Assembly (NCBI GenBank): GCA_024689525.1
Contig: JAILDI010000162.1
Location: 1 to 31,016, forward strand
DNA from: Bacteroidales bacterium
GTDB lineage: Bacteria > Bacteroidota > Bacteroidia > Bacteroidales > UBA932
Length of the DNA: 31,016 nt
Direction: 5' to 3'
The translations under genes were made by a program, and so were the position numbers. Every line of letters starts with the position of its first letter. Position 1 is the first letter of the stretch. Below the pieces are notes generated by a model, which saw nothing but the letters and a program-made list of their open reading frames with translations, was not told the DNA's origin and did not search any database. Of the stretch, positions 17,284-25,459 are shown piece by piece.

Positions 17284-17573
17284 ACACATAGTATGTGTTG
17301 AGATGAATGTGCCTTGTGGGGCGCTCTGTGGCGGGTTGGCGTTTACACATAGAATGTGTGGTGTGGTCCTGGTGGTCTGTACGTTGTGGTACACATAGTA
17401 TGTGTTGAGGTAAATATGCCTTGTGGGGCGTTCTGCGAGGGGTTGGCCGTTACACATAGAATGTGTGGTATGGTCCTGGTTGTCTGTACGGGGTGGTACA
17501 CATAGTATGTGTTGAGGTGAATGTGCCTTGTGGGGCGTTCTGTGAGGGGTTGGGCAAAACACATAGTATGTGT
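17284..17573. repeat. Hairpin array 2: six 15-bp palindromes, 61/46-bp alternation
   Basis: Palindromes start at 17284, 17345, 17391, 17452, 17498 and 17559; distances are 61, 46, 61, 46 and 61 bp. Copies 1, 3, 5 and 6 are ACACATAGTATGTGT. Copies 2 and 4 are ACACATAGAATGTGT, where the change falls in the 3-base hairpin loop and leaves the 6-bp stem intact. Long spacers (46 bases) share GTGCCTTGTGGGGCG; short spacers (31 bases) share TGGTCCTGG and CTGTACG. Both spacer types correspond, in order and orientation, to those of array 1 (for example GTGCC...GCG.TCT and CCTGGTGGTCTGTAC). GTGGT directly precedes copies 3 and 5, recalling the GTGG/GTAG tetranucleotide 5' of classical REPs. The array begins 15 bp after the RAYT-like gene and ends 100 bp before the galK promoter. 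Confidence 0.88.
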
Positions 17574-17672
17574 AGCGGGAGGGGATGGGGAGATGGTGTG
17601 GGTGTGGGGAGGTAAGGAGTTAGGAGAGAAAGGATTCAAAAGGCGGGGGTGGCGAAAGTAAGGAAAAATGAT

Positions 17673-17680
17673 TATATTTG
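17673..17680 (+). promoter_or_regulatory. -7 element of galK (TATATTTG)
   Basis: TATATTTG matches TAnnTTTG perfectly and lies 26 bp before ATG 17707. No clear -33 TTTG is found at the usual spacing. The element falls inside the 39-bp in-frame extension that begins at ATG 17668, so that upstream ATG would probably not be transcribed. This decides the galK start. Confidence 0.55.
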
Positions 17681-17706
17681 CAGATAGACCAAAACCAACA
17701 ACCAAT

Positions 17707-18849
17707 ATGAAAAACAGAATCCAGGAGAAATTCAAGACTTTATTCGGCGAAGATGGTGTTTTCTACGCTTCAGCAGGGCGTATTAACCTGATCGGCGAGC
17801 ATACGGACTATAATGGCGGATATGTGTTCCCGGGCGCGATAGACTGCGGAATCATTGCCGAGATCAAACTTAACGGGACGCAGAAGGTGAAGGCTTTCTC
17901 GCTGGATTACGACGAGTTCGTGGAGTTCGGGCTCAACGAGGAGGACAAGCCGGAGCAGCAGTGGGCGAAGTACATCTTCGGGGTGTGCAGGGAAACCATC
18001 AAGCGCGGGGGAAAGGTGGAGGGTTTCAACACCGTGTTCGCGGGTGACGTGCCCCTGGGCGCGGGTCTCAGCTCGTCAGCCGCACTGGAGAGCACCTTCG
18101 CTTTCGCGCTCAACGACCTTTTCAAGAACAATATCGACAAGTTCGAGCTGGCGAAGATCGGCCAGAGCACGGAGCACAACTATACCGGCGTGAAGTGCGG
18201 CATCATGGACCAGTTTGCGTCGATTTTCGGCAAGGCCGGCTCCCTGATCCGCCTCAACTGCAAGACTCTGGAGTATAAATACTTCCCGTTCAACCCCAAG
18301 GGCTACAAGCTGGTTCTCATCGACTCCTGCGTAAAGCATGAGCTGGCGTCCAGCGCATACAACAAGCGCCGCGCATCCTGTGAGAACGCCGCTGCGGCCA
18401 TCCGCAAGAATCACCCGGAGGTGGAATTCCTCAGCGACGCAAAGCGCGTATGGCTGGATGAGGTCCGTGCCGATATTCCGGAGGAAGACTTCCTGCGTGC
18501 GGAATATGTCATCGGCGAAGTTCAGCGCGTGCTGGACGTCTGCGACGCCCTGGAGCGCGACGATTATGAGACCGTGGGCGAGATGATGTACCAGACCCAC
18601 TTCGGCATGAGCCGCCTGTATGAGGTATCTTGCGAGGAACTGGACTTCCTGAACAAACTTGCCCGCAAGATGGATGTCACCGGCTCCCGCGTAATGGGCG
18701 GCGGCTTCGGCGGCTGCACCATCAACCTTGTGAAGGAAGAGCTTTACGAGCCGTTCATTAACGCGGCCAAGAAGCAGTTCGAGGAAAAATTCGGCCATGC
18801 ACCCAAGGTATACGATGTCGTGATCAGCGATGGTGCACGTAAACTTTAA
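17707..18849 (+). CDS. galK: Galactokinase
   Basis: A 380-residue GHMP kinase that phosphorylates alpha-D-galactose to galactose 1-phosphate in the Leloir pathway. Signature motifs are GRINLIGEHTDYNGG (residues 24-38, sugar binding), the GHMP ATP-binding loop PLGAGLSSSAAL (about 116-127) and MGGGFGGCTINLV (about 330-342). The length is normal for the Bacteroidota enzyme. ATG 17707 is chosen because the likely -7 promoter element lies between it and the upstream in-frame ATG. galM is in the same window at 29454 but separate; galT and galE are not seen. The last 20 bp overlap the next gene, a large outer-membrane protein, suggesting co-transcription. Confidence 0.97.
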   Translation: MKNRIQEKFKTLFGEDGVFYASAGRINLIGEHTDYNGGYVFPGAIDCGIIAEIKLNGTQKVKAFSLDYDEFVEFGLNEEDKPEQQWAKYIFGVCRETIKRGGKVEGFNTVFAGDVPLGAGLSSSAALESTFAFALNDLFKNNIDKFELAKIGQSTEHNYTGVKCGIMDQFASIFGKAGSLIRLNCKTLEYKYFPFNPKGYKLVLIDSCVKHELASSAYNKRRASCENAAAAIRKNHPEVEFLSDAKRVWLDEVRADIPEEDFLRAEYVIGEVQRVLDVCDALERDDYETVGEMMYQTHFGMSRLYEVSCEELDFLNKLARKMDVTGSRVMGGGFGGCTINLVKEELYEPFINAAKKQFEEKFGHAPKVYDVVISDGARKL

Positions 18850-21800
18850 AAGACTCCTTATGGCGGCCGTTCTAGCCGCCATAACTGTAACCGCACACGC
18901 CCAGTTCACCACGCTCGGTTCCGAGCGGGGAAGCGTAAAGTGGCGGTATACGGATACTCAGGACTACAGGATCATCTTCCCGGAAGGAATGGACTCCCTG
19001 GCCATCCGCTACGGCACACTCCTCCAGCAGTACCGCTACGACGTTGGCCGCAGTGCGGGATTCCTGCCCAATCAGTTCTTCACCAGCCCTATGCCGGTTG
19101 TGATGCACCCCTTCACCGGGGAATCCAACGGTGCGGTTGTGGGAGCGCCCCACAGGATGGAACTGTACACGCTTCCGGATTCGTATGGCCGGGTGTCGCC
19201 CATGCCGTGGGAACTGAATCTGGCAATCCACGAAAACCGTCACGTATCGCAGTTCCAGGCGGGTTATTACGGCTTCTGGAACTGGCTGTACTATCCTTTC
19301 GGAGAACTGGCCCCCACAATTGCCGTGGGTATGTATGCCAACGCCGCCATACTTGAGGGCGATGCCGTGGTAACGGAAACCGCCCTTACGGATCTGGGCC
19401 GCGGCCGCACGGCCGACTTCCTGGCCTATTACCGTATGGCTTTCGACAATGGCGACTACCGCAACTGGTACCGCTGGCGTTACGGCTCACTCACGCATTA
19501 TGCACCGGACCACTACGCTCTGGGTTATCTTACGATAGCCGGAGTGCGCACCGCCTATGACGCACCGATGTTTATGGACGATTATCTGACTCTCATTACC
19601 AAGCCAATAAAGGGAATGAGCGCCATAAACAGGACGGTTAAGAAATACTCTCAGAAAAACCTGAAATACACCTGGCCGGAGCTGGTCGATTACTATAAGC
19701 AAATCTGGGAGCAGGACGACGAGCGTCGCGGCCCCTTCCAGGAAATCGACGTCCTCACTCCGGAAAAGAGCGGATACACCGTGTACCGCGGCGCCGTTGC
19801 CGTGACGGGCAACCACCGGATCCTTGCTGTGCGCACGGGTCTGGACAGGGATCCCCAGCTGGTGGAAATCAGCAGCCACGGAGTCAAGTCCCTGCGGCCG
19901 TTCAACGCGGACAGCCGCCTGGTGTATTCGGCCCCCAGCAAGAGCATCTTCTGGTCGGAAATGGTTCCGGATCCCCGCTGGGAGATGGAGCAGGACTCCC
20001 GCATCCGCATGATGGACCTGGTGAGCCACAGGATTAAGGACTTTACCAAAGACGGACGGTATGCGAATCCGGCCGTATCCCCGGACGGAACGCTCCTGGC
20101 CGCCATCGAATTCCCCATCAAGGGCGGCTGCCGCGCCGTGGTATTCGACATCGACACAAAGAAAGAGATCAAGAGCATATCGGCCCCCGACGGCCTTCAG
20201 TTCACGGAACCGGCATTCTGGAACGGCAAACTTCTGTTGGCCGGCATCTCCGACAAGGGCACGGGCCTGTACCTCACCGACTTCTCCATTATCCAGACGG
20301 TGATGGCCCCCACTCCCGCCAAGGTGCGCAATCTCCAGACGCGCCCGGACGGCGTGTATCTGTCCAGCGACCGCAACGGCACCAACGAAATCTACCTCTT
20401 CAACCCGGATACCCGAAAACTCGTGCGCAAGACCAATACGAAGTATGGCGCAACCGAGCCCTTCTTCCTCGGAGAGGAAATGTATTTCTCGGCCCTGCAG
20501 CCCACCGGAAGGCTTCTTTCTAAGGTCGATGGGGACCTTTCGGTGTCCGTCAATCCTTCGGAGGTGTACCATTATCCGGTTGCCGATGAGCTCTCGCTCC
20601 AGGAGGACACATTGAGGAAGACTCCCAAACCGGCCGATATCGCAGTGACGATGACGGCCCCCCGTGAGTACAACAAGTTCAAGAACCTGTTCCACATCCA
20701 TTCCTGGATGCCGTTCTACTACAATACCGACAGGTTCAACGCCACATATTCGGAATACACCTGGCAGACGATGTCGCTTGGCGCCACTCTCCTGTACCAG
20801 AATCTCACCGGTACGGCCAGCGGCACCCTGGGCCTGAGCCTGCACCAGAATCCGGCAACCGAGAGGCTCGGACTGGGCTTGCACGGAAGAATGAAGTACA
20901 CGGGCCTGTATCCAGTGTTCGACTTTGCCCTGGACATCGGCGACCGCCAGTCGGCCATCCTCCAGCATTTCTACGACGTGGACCGCGACAGCCTTTTCCT
21001 GAACGCCCTGTTCCAGGAGGACACCCGCATCAAGCGCCCCAAACTCTATGCCGGCGGAAACGTGACGATGTCGCTGCCGCTCAGCTTCTCCAAGGGCGGC
21101 TGGGAAACGCAGGTTAAGCCCTCGCTGTCGCTCACATCATCCACCGACCTGTACTATTTCCCCGCCAAGAGGGTCTACTACGACAAGGAGACCGGCAGTT
21201 ATAACGAGACGGCGGACAACTATCTGTCCGGAGTGGCGTCGAGCCTTATGGCGGAAGCCAGGCTCAGTGCCGTTACGAAGGTTACCAAGGCGCCCTCGCA
21301 GATGATGCCAAGACTAGGTACGGGCGCCGACCTGAGCCTGAAGACGAACCTTATGTCCACATCGTGGTATGTACACTGGTACGGATATCTCCCCGGCATC
21401 TTCCGCAATCAGGGATTGAAACTTGCGACGGAAATCCAGGGGAGCGACGCGGATATAATAACGGCCAACACCTACTGGCCCAACCAGATGGAAGACCTTT
21501 CGCCCCGCGGCCTCACGGACGACGGCATAGGCGTGTTGATGAACAGGCTGTGCACCTCCCAGGTGAAATTCTCGGCCGATTATGCAATCCCGGCATTCTC
21601 CATCGACGCGCACATAACCCCTTATGTATATATCCGCAACTTCGAGTTCGTGCCGTTTGTCGATTTTACCAGGATCGAGTTCCTGGAGAATACTGCCCTT
21701 CCCTCCGAGAGCAAGAGCCTGTACAGCGTGGGCATGGATTTCAACGTGAGGTTCGAGAAGCTGTTTATGTTGACGTCGTCACTGAGCCTCGGCGTCAGGA

Positions 21801-21898
21801 CTGCATATAATGGCGGAAGCGGATACGATTATTTTGCCAGCACTTTGGGCCTGAACCGCCCCTTCTATATCGGCTTTGTTGTTAATACGGATCTTTGA
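18830..21898 (+). CDS. Large outer-membrane protein with HExxH protease-like domain, propeller and barrel (paralog 1)
   Basis: A 1022-residue exported protein; the signal peptide ends near TVTAHAQ (about residue 25). The N-terminal ~300 residues contain AIHENRHVSQFQ, an HExxH zinc motif (H134, E135, H138), and ILEGDAVVTETAL 42 residues on, where E176 could be the third zinc ligand as in gluzincin peptidases. The middle (about 320-620) has repeated propeller-like strands, including a PD40/TolB-like VSPDGTLLAAIEFP. The C-terminal ~380 residues alternate aromatic and polar residues like a barrel and end in a short hydrophobic strand (IGFVVNTDL). The same layout is found in the protein at 25483, with HEQRH and EGD at identical spacing. 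I infer a cell-surface or periplasm-facing metallopeptidase tethered by its own barrel. Activity is unproven. It overlaps galK by 20 bp and is 1 bp from the CpXC gene. Confidence 0.75.
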   Translation: MVHVNFKRLLMAAVLAAITVTAHAQFTTLGSERGSVKWRYTDTQDYRIIFPEGMDSLAIRYGTLLQQYRYDVGRSAGFLPNQFFTSPMPVVMHPFTGESNGAVVGAPHRMELYTLPDSYGRVSPMPWELNLAIHENRHVSQFQAGYYGFWNWLYYPFGELAPTIAVGMYANAAILEGDAVVTETALTDLGRGRTADFLAYYRMAFDNGDYRNWYRWRYGSLTHYAPDHYALGYLTIAGVRTAYDAPMFMDDYLTLITKPIKGMSAINRTVKKYSQKNLKYTWPELVDYYKQIWEQDDERRGPFQEIDVLTPEKSGYTVYRGAVAVTGNHRILAVRTGLDRDPQLVEISSHGVKSLRPFNADSRLVYSAPSKSIFWSEMVPDPRWEMEQDSRIRMMDLVSHRIKDFTKDGRYANPAVSPDGTLLAAIEFPIKGGCRAVVFDIDTKKEIKSISAPDGLQFTEPAFWNGKLLLAGISDKGTGLYLTDFSIIQTVMAPTPAKVRNLQTRPDGVYLSSDRNGTNEIYLFNPDTRKLVRKTNTKYGATEPFFLGEEMYFSALQPTGRLLSKVDGDLSVSVNPSEVYHYPVADELSLQEDTLRKTPKPADIAVTMTAPREYNKFKNLFHIHSWMPFYYNTDRFNATYSEYTWQTMSLGATLLYQNLTGTASGTLGLSLHQNPATERLGLGLHGRMKYTGLYPVFDFALDIGDRQSAILQHFYDVDRDSLFLNALFQEDTRIKRPKLYAGGNVTMSLPLSFSKGGWETQVKPSLSLTSSTDLYYFPAKRVYYDKETGSYNETADNYLSGVASSLMAEARLSAVTKVTKAPSQMMPRLGTGADLSLKTNLMSTSWYVHWYGYLPGIFRNQGLKLATEIQGSDADIITANTYWPNQMEDLSPRGLTDDGIGVLMNRLCTSQVKFSADYAIPAFSIDAHITPYVYIRNFEFVPFVDFTRIEFLENTALPSESKSLYSVGMDFNVRFEKLFMLTSSLSLGVRTAYNGGSGYDYFASTLGLNRPFYIGFVVNTDL

Positions 21899-21899
21899 G

Positions 21900-22511
21900 A
21901 TGGAGGCGGTGTGCAGGAACTGCGGCTATAAGCGCAGCATAGAGGAAATCCACGGAATAAACGTGGCGGAGAACCCGGAGCTCAAGGCCCGGGTGAGAGA
22001 CGGCTCGCTGTTCGTGTGGGAATGCCCCTGTTGCGGCCAGCGGAACCTGGCACGCTTCCAGACACTGTATCACGATCCAGCACGCAAACTGATGATATGG
22101 CTGCTTCCGGACGGCGCCGAGCCTCCGGCTGCGGTGGCGGAGGCCGTGAAGGCGCTGGATGGATACACGCTGAGGCGGGTATCCGAGCCCGGAGCCCTGG
22201 TGGAGAAGGTGAACATCTTTGAAGCCGGCCTGGACGATGCCGTGATGGAGCTTTGCAAGTACGTCACCGCGATGGAAATGGCGCAGAAGAATCCAGAGGC
22301 GACCGATGCGCAGTTCCGCTTCGTGAGGCTGGAGGGGGCCGATAACGACCTTGTGCTGGCCTTCCCTATGGGCGGCAGCATGCAGGCTGTAAACATCGGC
22401 TTCAATGTATATGAAGACGCCAGGGCCATCCTGGCGCGCAACCCGGGGGCCGCTCCTGCGGAGGGTTTCGCCCTCGTGGACAGAGAATGGGTAAACAATT
22501 TTTTCAGATAG
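21900..22511 (+). CDS. CpXC-domain zinc-binding protein
   Basis: A 203-residue cytoplasmic-looking protein with no signal peptide. The N-terminus holds two cysteine pairs, C5-x2-C8 (CRNCG) and C42-P-C44-C45-G (ECPCCGQRN), a zinc-ribbon layout matching the CpXC domain of unknown function. The following HDPARKLMIWLLPDG segment is typical of that family. The rest is predicted mixed alpha/beta with KVNIFEAGLDDAVMELCKY. ATG 21900 is chosen over the TTG at 21876 because the latter lies inside the preceding gene and adds only eight unremarkable residues. It begins 1 bp after that gene's stop and ends 4 bp before the transporter gene, so it sits within an operon. Its role is unknown. Confidence 0.75.
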   Translation: MEAVCRNCGYKRSIEEIHGINVAENPELKARVRDGSLFVWECPCCGQRNLARFQTLYHDPARKLMIWLLPDGAEPPAAVAEAVKALDGYTLRRVSEPGALVEKVNIFEAGLDDAVMELCKYVTAMEMAQKNPEATDAQFRFVRLEGADNDLVLAFPMGGSMQAVNIGFNVYEDARAILARNPGAAPAEGFALVDREWVNNFFR

Positions 22512-22515
22512 TACT

Positions 22516-23466
22516 ATGACACAGGAAACCGCTGCATTGATCGACCAGATCGATGTGACCATGAATGCCGGAGGTATGAACACGATCAATATCGTGCTGG
22601 CCTTCGTTATGTTTGGAGTGGCGCTTGGAATCAAGCCCAAGATGTTCGTGGAAGTGTTCAAGAAGCCCAAATCGGCCCTTCTGGGAATGCTCTGCCAGCT
22701 GGTGCTGCTGCCGGCGATGACATTCCTGCTGGCCCTTGCGATGGGCAGCTGGATATCGCCGATGATGGGTCTGGGTATGATCCTGGTGGCATCCTGCCCC
22801 GGCGGAAACATCTCCAACTTCATGTCGTCGCTGGGCAAGGCGAACATCGAACTGTCGGTCAGCCTGACGGCCATTTCCACCGCCCTGGCGGTGCTGCTTA
22901 CCCCGTTCAACTTCTGGCTCTGGGGCAACCTGTACCTGCACACGGCATCCGTGGCCGCCGAGGTTCCCACCCTGGTGATTCCTCTTTGGGACGTGTTCAA
23001 GACTATCTTCATCCTGCTGGGAATTCCCCTCACGCTGGGTATCCTCACATCGCAGTATCTGCCCAAGGTGGCCAATGCCCTTAAGAAGCCCCTGCAGTGG
23101 ATTTCCATTGTGTTCTTCCTGGTAATGGTGGTGCTGGCCTTCACGGGTAACATCAAGGCGTTCCTGCAGTGCATCAAGTATATCTTCCTGGTGGTGCTCA
23201 TCCACAATCTGCTGGCTCTGAGCATTGGTTTCGCCGTGGGTTCGATTGCCAAAGTGCCGTATCAGGACCGTCGCACCCTCACCATCGAAACCGGTATCCA
23301 GAACTCCGGCCTGGGCCTGGCGCTTATGCTGGGAACCAGCCTCTTCGCAGGATTCCCGCCCCACGGCGGAATGCTGGTGATCACCGCCTGGTGGGGCATC
23401 TGGCACATCATTTCCGGCCTCACCGTAGCAACGATATTCAAACTCACCAAGAAGAAAAATGTCTGA
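22516..23466 (+). CDS. Bile acid:sodium symporter (BASS) family transporter
   Basis: A 316-residue inner-membrane protein with about nine or ten hydrophobic helices. Family landmarks are the discontinuous-helix motif CPGGNISNF (residues 94-102) and TIETGIQNSGLGLAL with E258, the region that coordinates Na+ in ASBT homologs. BASS proteins import organic anions such as bile acids, pantoate or keto acids with sodium; the substrate cannot be told here. It follows the CpXC gene by 4 bp and overlaps the acyltransferase gene by 8 bp, so all three are co-transcribed. The name should not be read as proof of bile-acid uptake. Confidence 0.9.
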   Translation: MTQETAALIDQIDVTMNAGGMNTINIVLAFVMFGVALGIKPKMFVEVFKKPKSALLGMLCQLVLLPAMTFLLALAMGSWISPMMGLGMILVASCPGGNISNFMSSLGKANIELSVSLTAISTALAVLLTPFNFWLWGNLYLHTASVAAEVPTLVIPLWDVFKTIFILLGIPLTLGILTSQYLPKVANALKKPLQWISIVFFLVMVVLAFTGNIKAFLQCIKYIFLVVLIHNLLALSIGFAVGSIAKVPYQDRRTLTIETGIQNSGLGLALMLGTSLFAGFPPHGGMLVITAWWGIWHIISGLTVATIFKLTKKKNV

Positions 23467-24469
23467 TATCTGGGCGAAAAACGGGCTGTACAGATTTCTT
23501 AGGCCGTATGTCGATGCCTGCACGCGCAACAGCTACTGTTGCGTGAAGCAGGAAGGCAAGCTGCCGTCCGACGGCGCGGTGATAATCTCCCCCAACCACA
23601 CAAACACGCTGATGGACGCCCTGGTGATTCTCCAGAGCAGGCGGGACCGCACCGTGTTCGCGGCAAGGGCCGATATTTTCCGCAAGCCCAGGATCGCCGC
23701 GATCCTGCGCTTCCTGAAGATTCTGCCGATGGCGCGCAGCCGCGACACCATCGAGGAGATAGCCCATACGCGTGAGATCCTTCGGGAAATCGACGGTACC
23801 CTGGACGCTGGCGTCCCTTTCTGCATCTTCAGCGAAGGAACGCACAAGCCCTGGCATTCGCTTCAGCCCATCCGCAAGGGAATTGCGCGCATCGCCCTCA
23901 ATAGCGCCGCTGAAAGGCAGACATACATCGTCCCGGCGGGAATCGATTACAGCGACTGGTTCCATTACAGGACGAAGGTCAAGCTGCGCTATGGCGAGCC
24001 CATCGACGTCAACGCCCTTGTTGCCGCGCATCCGGATTTGCACGAAAAACAGCTGTACCCTGTGATTCAGGAGGAGTTGTACAAGCGGATGTCGGAGCTC
24101 ATCCTCTTTTTCCCGGACGATGAGAACTACTCATCGGCCGTCGCCGCGTGGGAGGCTTCGCGGCCGCATCGACCCCGCTGGCCCCGCCTTCTGCTGGCCT
24201 TCCTGCTGCTGCCGCTGTTCGTGCTGAGCGCCGTGCTGTCCCTGCCCCTCTGGGCCACGGCGGAATACCTCTGCACCCGCATCAAGGACAAAGCCTTCTG
24301 CAACACGGCCCGCTACGGCGCCAAGCTCGTCGGCACCCCGCTGATCCTGCTGCTCTGGGGATTGCTCTTGTTCCTGCTGCTGCCCTGGTTCGTCGCCCTG
24401 CCCCTCTTCTGCTGGACCTTCCACTCCTACAGCTTCTTCTACGACTGGCTGAACCTCCTGCGCCGCTAA
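23459..24469 (+). CDS. PlsC-like glycerolipid acyltransferase
   Basis: A 336-residue membrane-associated acyltransferase. The catalytic box is NHTNTLMD (H47 ... D53), i.e. HX5D, the spacing seen in the eukaryote-like GPAT/Gat1 branch and in many Bacteroidota homologs, rather than the HX4D of E. coli PlsC. The substrate motif FSEGTHKPW is at 124-132. Two hydrophobic hairpin regions (about 240-265 and 290-325) near the C-terminus anchor it in the membrane. It probably transfers fatty acyl groups to (lyso)phosphatidate or glycerol 3-phosphate in phospholipid synthesis. The start overlaps the transporter by 8 bp. The stop overlaps that of the convergent lipoprotein gene by 4 bp. Confidence 0.87.
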   Translation: MSDIWAKNGLYRFLRPYVDACTRNSYCCVKQEGKLPSDGAVIISPNHTNTLMDALVILQSRRDRTVFAARADIFRKPRIAAILRFLKILPMARSRDTIEEIAHTREILREIDGTLDAGVPFCIFSEGTHKPWHSLQPIRKGIARIALNSAAERQTYIVPAGIDYSDWFHYRTKVKLRYGEPIDVNALVAAHPDLHEKQLYPVIQEELYKRMSELILFFPDDENYSSAVAAWEASRPHRPRWPRLLLAFLLLPLFVLSAVLSLPLWATAEYLCTRIKDKAFCNTARYGAKLVGTPLILLLWGLLLFLLLPWFVALPLFCWTFHSYSFFYDWLNLLRR

Positions 24470-25413
24470 ATGGCGCCCAGGTAGTCCAGGAGGCGGTCTT
24501 CGGGGGCGTCCTTCAGCAACACCGTCTTGGAGGCGTCCAGGAGGTAGATGGAGGGGATGGCGCGGACGTGGTAGAGGAGATTGGCGCGGATGACGCCGTC
24601 GCCGTCGTAACCATTTATCCAGGTCGATGGATAGGTGTCCGCCTTGGCGCGCCAGGCGGGGACGTCTTCGTCGATGTAGATATCCATCACCTTAAGGCGG
24701 CCGCCATTCTGCAATTCCACCACCGAGGGGATGGCCGACATATTCTCCATAAGCTCGCGGCAGGCGGTGCAGTCCGGGTTGCCGAAGATGAGCACAAGGT
24801 ACTCGGCCGATGTCTTATACAACGAGCTGCGCCGGCCTTTTGTGTCGATGAAGTTGAAATCCGCTGCCTTGCTGCCGACACGGTTGAGGTCGAAGACGCG
24901 GGCGTCCCAGGCGTAGCGCTCCGCGAGCTCGCGCGGGGTGAGCTCGCTTTCAGACAGGCATTTCGCGAAAGATTGGTACAGGTCGTCGTTGCGCACGGGG
25001 GAGTTGGGATCCTTGAGATAATCCTCCGTGAGGCGCACCAGGTTGCGGAACACAGCCGTCTGCGGAAACGCCACGGCAAAGTCCTCCAGCGAGGAATAGT
25101 AGCGCTCCACCGCCACTTTTCCTTCGGGCACGGGAATCATTCCAAGGAGCGTAGTGTATGTGCCCATCTCGCGCTCCAGTTCTTCCGGCAGCACGCCGTT
25201 GAGGCTGTCCGCGGCCCATGTGGAAACGTGGACGTCCAGGTATTTGTCCCAGTAATGCTTCGCCGTCCATTGCAGGCGCGCGTCCGCATCGGTATATAAG
25301 GATGGAACATCCACCCGCGGGAACGAGCGGGTCGACGGCCCCGTCGCGCCACGGCGCGGCCCGCAGCCCAGGAGGATGGCCAAAACGGCTATAATAAGAA
25401 GAGTTTTACGCAT
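24466..25413 (-). CDS. Thioredoxin-like lipoprotein, DUF5106-type
   Basis: A 315-residue lipoprotein; the signal ends in a lipobox (AILLGC, C17). Residues about 35-180 are helical and resemble the Bacteroidota DUF5106 region that precedes TlpA-like domains. The C-terminal half is a thioredoxin fold: FNFIDTKGRRSSLYK, LVLIFGNPDCTACRE with redox pair C215-x2-C218, and the cis-proline segment RAIPSIYLLD (P287). It is likely anchored in the periplasm or outer membrane and active in disulfide exchange or reduction. ATG at 25413 is chosen because it begins the lipoprotein signal; the open frame continues to 26391 only antisense to the neighbouring gene. It is divergent from the large outer-membrane protein at 25483 with a shared promoter region. 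Confidence 0.85.
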   Translation of the reverse strand: MRKTLLIIAVLAILLGCGPRRGATGPSTRSFPRVDVPSLYTDADARLQWTAKHYWDKYLDVHVSTWAADSLNGVLPEELEREMGTYTTLLGMIPVPEGKVAVERYYSSLEDFAVAFPQTAVFRNLVRLTEDYLKDPNSPVRNDDLYQSFAKCLSESELTPRELAERYAWDARVFDLNRVGSKAADFNFIDTKGRRSSLYKTSAEYLVLIFGNPDCTACRELMENMSAIPSVVELQNGGRLKVMDIYIDEDVPAWRAKADTYPSTWINGYDGDGVIRANLLYHVRAIPSIYLLDASKTVLLKDAPEDRLLDYLGAI

Positions 25414-25431
25414 CGAGTCTGGCTTTACACG

Positions 25432-25439
25432 CAAATTTA
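25432..25439 (-). promoter_or_regulatory. -7 element of the thioredoxin lipoprotein gene (TAAATTTG)
   Basis: On the minus strand TAAATTTG is a perfect TAnnTTTG, 18 bp from the lipoprotein ATG. TTTTG lies 22 bp upstream of it, one base beyond the usual spacing. It faces away from the plus-strand promoter 12 bp to the right. Confidence 0.5.
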
Positions 25440-25451
25440 ACAATTTTGGAG

Positions 25452-25459
25452 TATCTTTG
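25452..25459 (+). promoter_or_regulatory. -7 element of paralog 2 (TATCTTTG)
   Basis: TATCTTTG is a perfect TAnnTTTG, 23 bp before ATG 25483. Its last base is the first base of the alternative GTG start at 25459, so translation from that GTG would need an unusual upstream transcript. This supports ATG 25483. No firm -33 box is seen. Confidence 0.55.

Noticed and set aside
14755..17573. CRISPR array interpretation of the regular repeats
   Set aside because: The repeated unit is a 15-bp palindrome and the intervening 46- and 31-base segments are themselves conserved between units, whereas CRISPR spacers are unique. No cas genes are nearby.
14755..17573. Integron attC sites
   Set aside because: No tyrosine integron integrase, no RYYYAAC/GTTRRRY core pairs, and spacing is far shorter than gene cassettes.
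17668..17706. Upstream ATG extending galK by 13 residues
   Set aside because: A perfect -7 promoter element lies inside this extension, and family members begin at the later Met.
17227..17735. Minus-strand frames through hairpin array 2
   Set aside because: Their protein is a periodic translation of the 107-bp unit (recurring HTMC-like peptides), with no independent support.
24466..24469. Four-base overlaps of convergent stop codons (also 28497-28500)
   Set aside because: Compact convergent ends of this kind are common and need no special explanation.
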